This document shows, piece after piece, positions 60,799 through 64,000 of a stretch of 64,000 nt of DNA. Within the stretch, counting starts at the first letter, position 1; each line of letters opens with the position of its first letter. The DNA comes from Myxococcota bacterium (GTDB taxonomy: Bacteria > Myxococcota_A > UBA9160 > UBA6930). The notes beneath the pieces were generated by a model. It did no database searches. It was not told where the DNA came from and worked only from the letters and a program-made list of their open reading frames with translations. The DNA lies in NCBI GenBank assembly GCA_028285625.1, contig JANQOX010000013.1:1-64000 (forward strand). The letters are read 5' to 3'. The position numbers and the translations under genes are program-made.

Positions 60799-63065
60799 GG
60801 CGCCTTCCGCGCGACGAGCGCGGGCAGTACGACCAGGTCGGCCACCATCGCCATCAACACGCCCAACGCCACGAAGAGCCCGAAGCTCGACACGGTCTGC
60901 CAGGACGATGCGAGCAGCGAGAGAAACCCCAGGGCCAATGCGAGCGAGGTGGTGACGACCGCGCGTCCGGCAAAGCGCACCGCCTCGCGCATGGCGCCGT
61001 TGGGCGGTACGCCGCGGAGTCGCGCCAGCCGGTAGCGGTCGAGCAGGTGGATCGTGTCGTCGACGCCGATGCCCACGAGGACGGCGCCGATCATGGCCCG
61101 ACCCACGTCGAGGCTGAGACCCAGGAGCCCCATCCCCCCGACCACGACGAGCGCGGGCAGTACGGTCGGCACCAGTGCGACGAAGGCCCAGCGCACCGAC
61201 CGCATGTGCAGGCCGAGCAGCACGAACACCAGCAAGAGCGCGGCTGCAAAGCTGCGGAGCTGGGTGCCGTGAACGTCGCGCACCCATTCGTGGCCGATGG
61301 CGTAGGGCCCGGTCAGGGCGAAGTCGACGCCGGGCATCGCCTGCGACACCTCGTGCGCCACGGCCGCGAGCACGGGCCCCCGCTGCGCAGCCGAGTGGAA
61401 ACCCGCCTCGACCGAAAGGCGCGCTCGCGTGCGGTCGAAGCTCACCCAGGCCTCGACCAGCTCGGGGTCTTCGAACGCCAGCAGCTCCAGCAGCTCGGCG
61501 CGTGCCGCCGGCTGCAAATCGCCGCCTCGCGGTGCGATCCCGGCGTGCAGGTGGCCGATCGGGTCGAGAATGCTCGACACGCGTCCGAGCCCGTCCACCG
61601 CCTCGACCCTCGTCGAGAGCGCCGGGATCCGGTCCAGCACCCGTGCTTCGGCGATCGTGCGGCCCCGGGGCACGCGAAGCTCGATCTCGAGGGTGTCGCT
61701 GGGCGCCAGGTTCTCCTCCACGAACTGGATCCACCGCACCACGCGGCTTCCGGCCCCGTACATCTCGGTGCCGTCGGTATCGACCCGCAGTCGGCCCCAG
61801 CCGACCGACCCGATCACGACGAGCACCGCCACGCTCGCCAACACCCAACCGCGTCTGCGTTGTGCCGCGACCACGATGGCGTCGAGGGCCACGCCCCACG
61901 CACTGGCCACGCGTCCCTCACGGCCCGGGGGCTCGGCCGGCAGCGCCAGCAACGACAAGGGAAGCAGCGTGAAGGCGAGGACGAGGCAGACCCCCGTGGC
62001 CAGCGCGGCGATCGACCCGAAGCGCACGAAGGTGCCGAGGTCGCTGGTGGCGAACGACGCGAAGGCCGCCGCGGTCGTGGCCGACGTCAGCAAGCAGGGC
62101 CGCGCGACGGCAGCCGCGGCCGAGACGAGGGCTCCGCGCCGGGCGGGCCGGTCGGAAGGACGGCACGGGCACCGCGCTGCGTGTCGGGAAACCAGATGCA
62201 CGGCGTCGCAAACGCCGATCACGAGGACCAGCGGCGCCAGGGTCTGTAGCACGGCGTCCTGGGGCCAACCGAACCACCCGAGCAGGCCGAAGGTCCAGAC
62301 GAGGGCGATCGCGAGCATGGCCAGCGTCGCGGCCACGGCCTGCCAGCTGCGCGTGAGCATCCACAGCACCCCGGCCACCACCAGCAGGGTGATCGGCGTG
62401 AGGGCGGCCGAACTCTGGGCGAGTTCGCGACCCGCCACGGCGAACTCGACGGCGTGCCCCACCAGGTGGAACTCGTACCCGGCGGCTTGGTGCTCATCCA
62501 GAACATCGAGCAGGCCGTCCACCAGGGCCTCGCTGGTGGCGCTGTCGGCGCGGACCGGCTGCACGATCAACGCACCCGTGCGGCCGTCCTCCGAGACCAG
62601 CTGCCCCTGCCAGAGCGGGTCCGCGAGGGCAACCGCCGCGAGCTTCTCGCGGTCCTCGGCGGCGAGGCCCGACTCCATGAGCCGACGCACCTCCAGCGCG
62701 TCGGGCGACGCGACCAGCAGCGGTGCGCTCGCCGGGCCGCGCACGCTTCGCACTTGCGGAAGCAGGCGAAGCGCCTGCTCGACCTGCGCCGCCATCGCGA
62801 GGCTGGCCCCGTCGAGTGCGTGATCGCAGGGTGCCTCCGCGGTGCACGACCACGCGACCCGCACCGGAAGCCCGCCGCCGAACCGCTCGATGAAGCGCTC
62901 GAGCTTCACGATCTCGGGATGCTCGGCACCGAGGAGCGGGCGATAGCCGAACTCGGTGCGAAGCCGCGGCAGCCCCGCCGCGAATGCGAGCGTGACGACC
63001 ACCAGGGCCGCGGTCGCGAGCCGTGGGCGCGCGAGGCAGGCGCGGGTGAGCTGCACCAGGGTCAT
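60795..63065 (-). CDS. RND/MMPL-family exporter, 756 aa
   Basis: A 756-residue RND-superfamily protein with two halves: an N-terminal helix (about 12-32), a periplasmic domain to about 225, helices 2-6 (about 230-390), helix 7 (about 425-445), a second periplasmic domain and helices 8-12 (about 610-755). LVLVIGVCDAVHLVSRHA and AVLVGIGVDDTIHLLDRY are the paired motifs with acidic residues in transmembrane helix 4 and 10. This is the size and order of MMPL-type lipid exporters, and the LolA-like protein two genes on supports a lipid cargo. Overlaps by 4 bp on both sides couple it to the regulator and kinase genes. Confidence 0.92.
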   Translation of the reverse strand: MTLVQLTRACLARPRLATAALVVVTLAFAAGLPRLRTEFGYRPLLGAEHPEIVKLERFIERFGGGLPVRVAWSCTAEAPCDHALDGASLAMAAQVEQALRLLPQVRSVRGPASAPLLVASPDALEVRRLMESGLAAEDREKLAAVALADPLWQGQLVSEDGRTGALIVQPVRADSATSEALVDGLLDVLDEHQAAGYEFHLVGHAVEFAVAGRELAQSSAALTPITLLVVAGVLWMLTRSWQAVAATLAMLAIALVWTFGLLGWFGWPQDAVLQTLAPLVLVIGVCDAVHLVSRHAARCPCRPSDRPARRGALVSAAAAVARPCLLTSATTAAAFASFATSDLGTFVRFGSIAALATGVCLVLAFTLLPLSLLALPAEPPGREGRVASAWGVALDAIVVAAQRRRGWVLASVAVLVVIGSVGWGRLRVDTDGTEMYGAGSRVVRWIQFVEENLAPSDTLEIELRVPRGRTIAEARVLDRIPALSTRVEAVDGLGRVSSILDPIGHLHAGIAPRGGDLQPAARAELLELLAFEDPELVEAWVSFDRTRARLSVEAGFHSAAQRGPVLAAVAHEVSQAMPGVDFALTGPYAIGHEWVRDVHGTQLRSFAAALLLVFVLLGLHMRSVRWAFVALVPTVLPALVVVGGMGLLGLSLDVGRAMIGAVLVGIGVDDTIHLLDRYRLARLRGVPPNGAMREAVRFAGRAVVTTSLALALGFLSLLASSWQTVSSFGLFVALGVLMAMVADLVVLPALVARKAP

Positions 63066-64000
63066 CGGCCTCGGGCCAGGGGCAGCCCGTGTTTGGCGAC
63101 CAGCCGGTAAACCGCGGCGCGGCTTCGACCCAGGCGCTCGGCGGTTCGCGTGACGTTGCCGCCCGTCTCGCGCAGCGCGGCAACCAGTGCCGAGCGCTCT
63201 TCTTCGGCTGCGCGGTCGCGAAGGGTCTCGATGCTCAGCCCGAACTCGTCGAGTACGGCGTCGACCTCTTCGGGTTGGATCACACGCGCGGTCGCGAACG
63301 CCGCGAGCTTCTCGACGATGCCGGCCAGCTCGGCGGCGTTGCCCGGCCAAGCGCGCTCGCGCAGGCGATCGAGCGCGCGCGGCGCAAACGCCAACCCCGG
63401 CCGGCCGAGTTCGCGCCCCACCCGCTCGAGCAGCGCCCGCGCCATGCGGGGCACGTCTTCGGGACGCTCGCGCAGGGGAGGCAGGCGCACCTCGAACCGC
63501 AGCAGGGCCTGGCCGATCCGGGTGTCGAAGTCACCCCGCTCGATCCGACCCCGGAGCGCAGGCGCCGCGGAGGCCACGATGCGTGGCCGCGGGTCTCTCG
63601 GGCTCGTGGGGCGCAGCAGCGCCTCGGACCAGCGGGCCAGCGCCTCGGGCTCGAAGCGATCGAAATCGCGCAGGTGGACCGTGCCTCGAACCGGCGACCG
63701 CGCCGTACCGCGTTCATCCGGCCCGATGTCAACGAAGGCGCCACCGCGCTCCGGTGCGCAGGCATGCAGCAGGCGCGCCGCCGTTCGGCGGCCGGTGCCG
63801 GGCTCGCCGGTGAGGAGAACCGGCTCGTCGAGGGGCGCCAGCGCCGCCAGCCGCTCGCGGCAGCGCTCGATCGCAACGGTCTCGCCCACCAGCTCCTGGG
63901 CGATCCGCGCCGCATCGGTTCGCACGGGCGGGGCCGCGCAGCGCCGAGCCAGCGCCACGAGATCGGCCACCGCCGACCCCGCAGCCGAACCCACGGCGTC
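63062..64000 (-). CDS. Degenerate sigma-54 activator-like protein, N-terminus outside the window
   Basis: At least 310 residues; the frame is open to the window edge, so an N-terminal domain may lie beyond. The AAA+ core is recognisable but damaged: Walker A reads LLTGEPGTGRRTAARLL with Arg for the essential Lys; the stretch where GAFTGA should be (EPGAFTGA in the neighbouring homologue) is replaced by DERGTARSPVRGTVHL with no GAFTGA, and there is no Walker B DE. The Arg-finger region LPPLRERPEDVPRM and the Fis-type HTH GGNVTRTAERLGRSRAAVYRLV are intact. It should bind DNA but not activate sigma-54 by itself; it could antagonise or hetero-oligomerise with the activator at 56791. Its stop overlaps the RND start. 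Confidence 0.85.
   Translation of the reverse strand, partial: DAVGSAAGSAVADLVALARRCAAPPVRTDAARIAQELVGETVAIERCRERLAALAPLDEPVLLTGEPGTGRRTAARLLHACAPERGGAFVDIGPDERGTARSPVRGTVHLRDFDRFEPEALARWSEALLRPTSPRDPRPRIVASAAPALRGRIERGDFDTRIGQALLRFEVRLPPLRERPEDVPRMARALLERVGRELGRPGLAFAPRALDRLRERAWPGNAAELAGIVEKLAAFATARVIQPEEVDAVLDEFGLSIETLRDRAAEEERSALVAALRETGGNVTRTAERLGRSRAAVYRLVAKHGLPLARGR

Overview
A 64 kb stretch of very GC-rich bacterial chromosome (third codon positions almost always G or C), densely packed with 54 recognisable protein genes and no rRNA, tRNA, CRISPR array, insertion sequence or phage gene that I could see. The gene mix (four-subunit fumarate reductase, MoxR/Bat aerotolerance operon, sigma-54 activators, several RND/MMPL exporters, a PEP-CTERM protein, nitrogen-PTS enzyme I, DUF3604 and class-C serine hydrolase genes, class III CoA-transferase, enoyl-CoA hydratase) suggests an uncultured Myxococcota-like or other 'deltaproteobacterial' Gram-negative; this placement is inference, as no marker gene was compared.

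Layout. 1-1.7 kb: OmpR-type two-component pair, response regulator cut by the window edge. 1.7-8.5 kb (minus): frdABCD, a class III CoA-transferase, a small lipoprotein and an amidase. 8.6-13.1 kb (minus): a large lipase-like lipoprotein and the agmatine-to-putrescine pair aguA/aguB. 13.2-19.1 kb: NYN-domain protein, 2-hydroxyacid dehydrogenase, a 1043-aa RND exporter and a PPDK/PEP-synthase regulatory kinase. 19.2-27.3 kb: leuS, a degenerate cytochrome-oxidase-subunit-I-like membrane protein, a DUF374 acyltransferase with an EEP nuclease/phosphatase, ptsP and an XRE regulator. 27.8-31 kb: AsmA-like protein and heptose-phosphate adenylyltransferase. 31-39.7 kb: moxR, DUF58, a DUF4381-like gene, batA, a batB/batC fusion and batD, followed with overlap by class I fumarase. 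39.7-56.8 kb: mixed metabolic genes, including a PEP-CTERM protein, amidase plus diiron protein, myo-inositol oxygenase, dehydrogenases, an SMP-30 lactonase and enoyl-CoA hydratase; then a selenoprotein and DUF3604/serine hydrolase genes. 56.8-64 kb (minus): a signalling/export cluster of degenerate sigma-54 activator-like protein, RND exporter, membrane histidine kinase, LolA-like protein and a second, intact-looking sigma-54 activator.

Most notable: (i) an ArsC/thioredoxin-fold selenoprotein at 52276-52617 with an in-frame UGA in a U-x-x-C motif and a well-placed bacterial SECIS hairpin, which conventional gene calling would miss; (ii) a COX1-fold protein at 21865-23058 that keeps the low-spin haem histidines but has lost most of the CuB/haem a3 site; (iii) ptsP, whose complete GAF domain can only be reached from an ATT start with a good ribosome-binding site; (iv) a 27-bp repeat that triplicates the ribosome-binding site and start codon of one gene in the Bat operon, and a 21-bp repeat that triplicates the stop codon of an amidase; (v) a perfect 10-bp hairpin that buries the ribosome-binding site of the PEP-CTERM gene; (vi) a sigma-54-activator-like protein without GAFTGA, Walker lysine or Walker B acid.

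Start codons were chosen from ribosome-binding sites, family lengths and 4-bp overlaps; where these disagree the entry says so. Promoter and hairpin calls are by eye.
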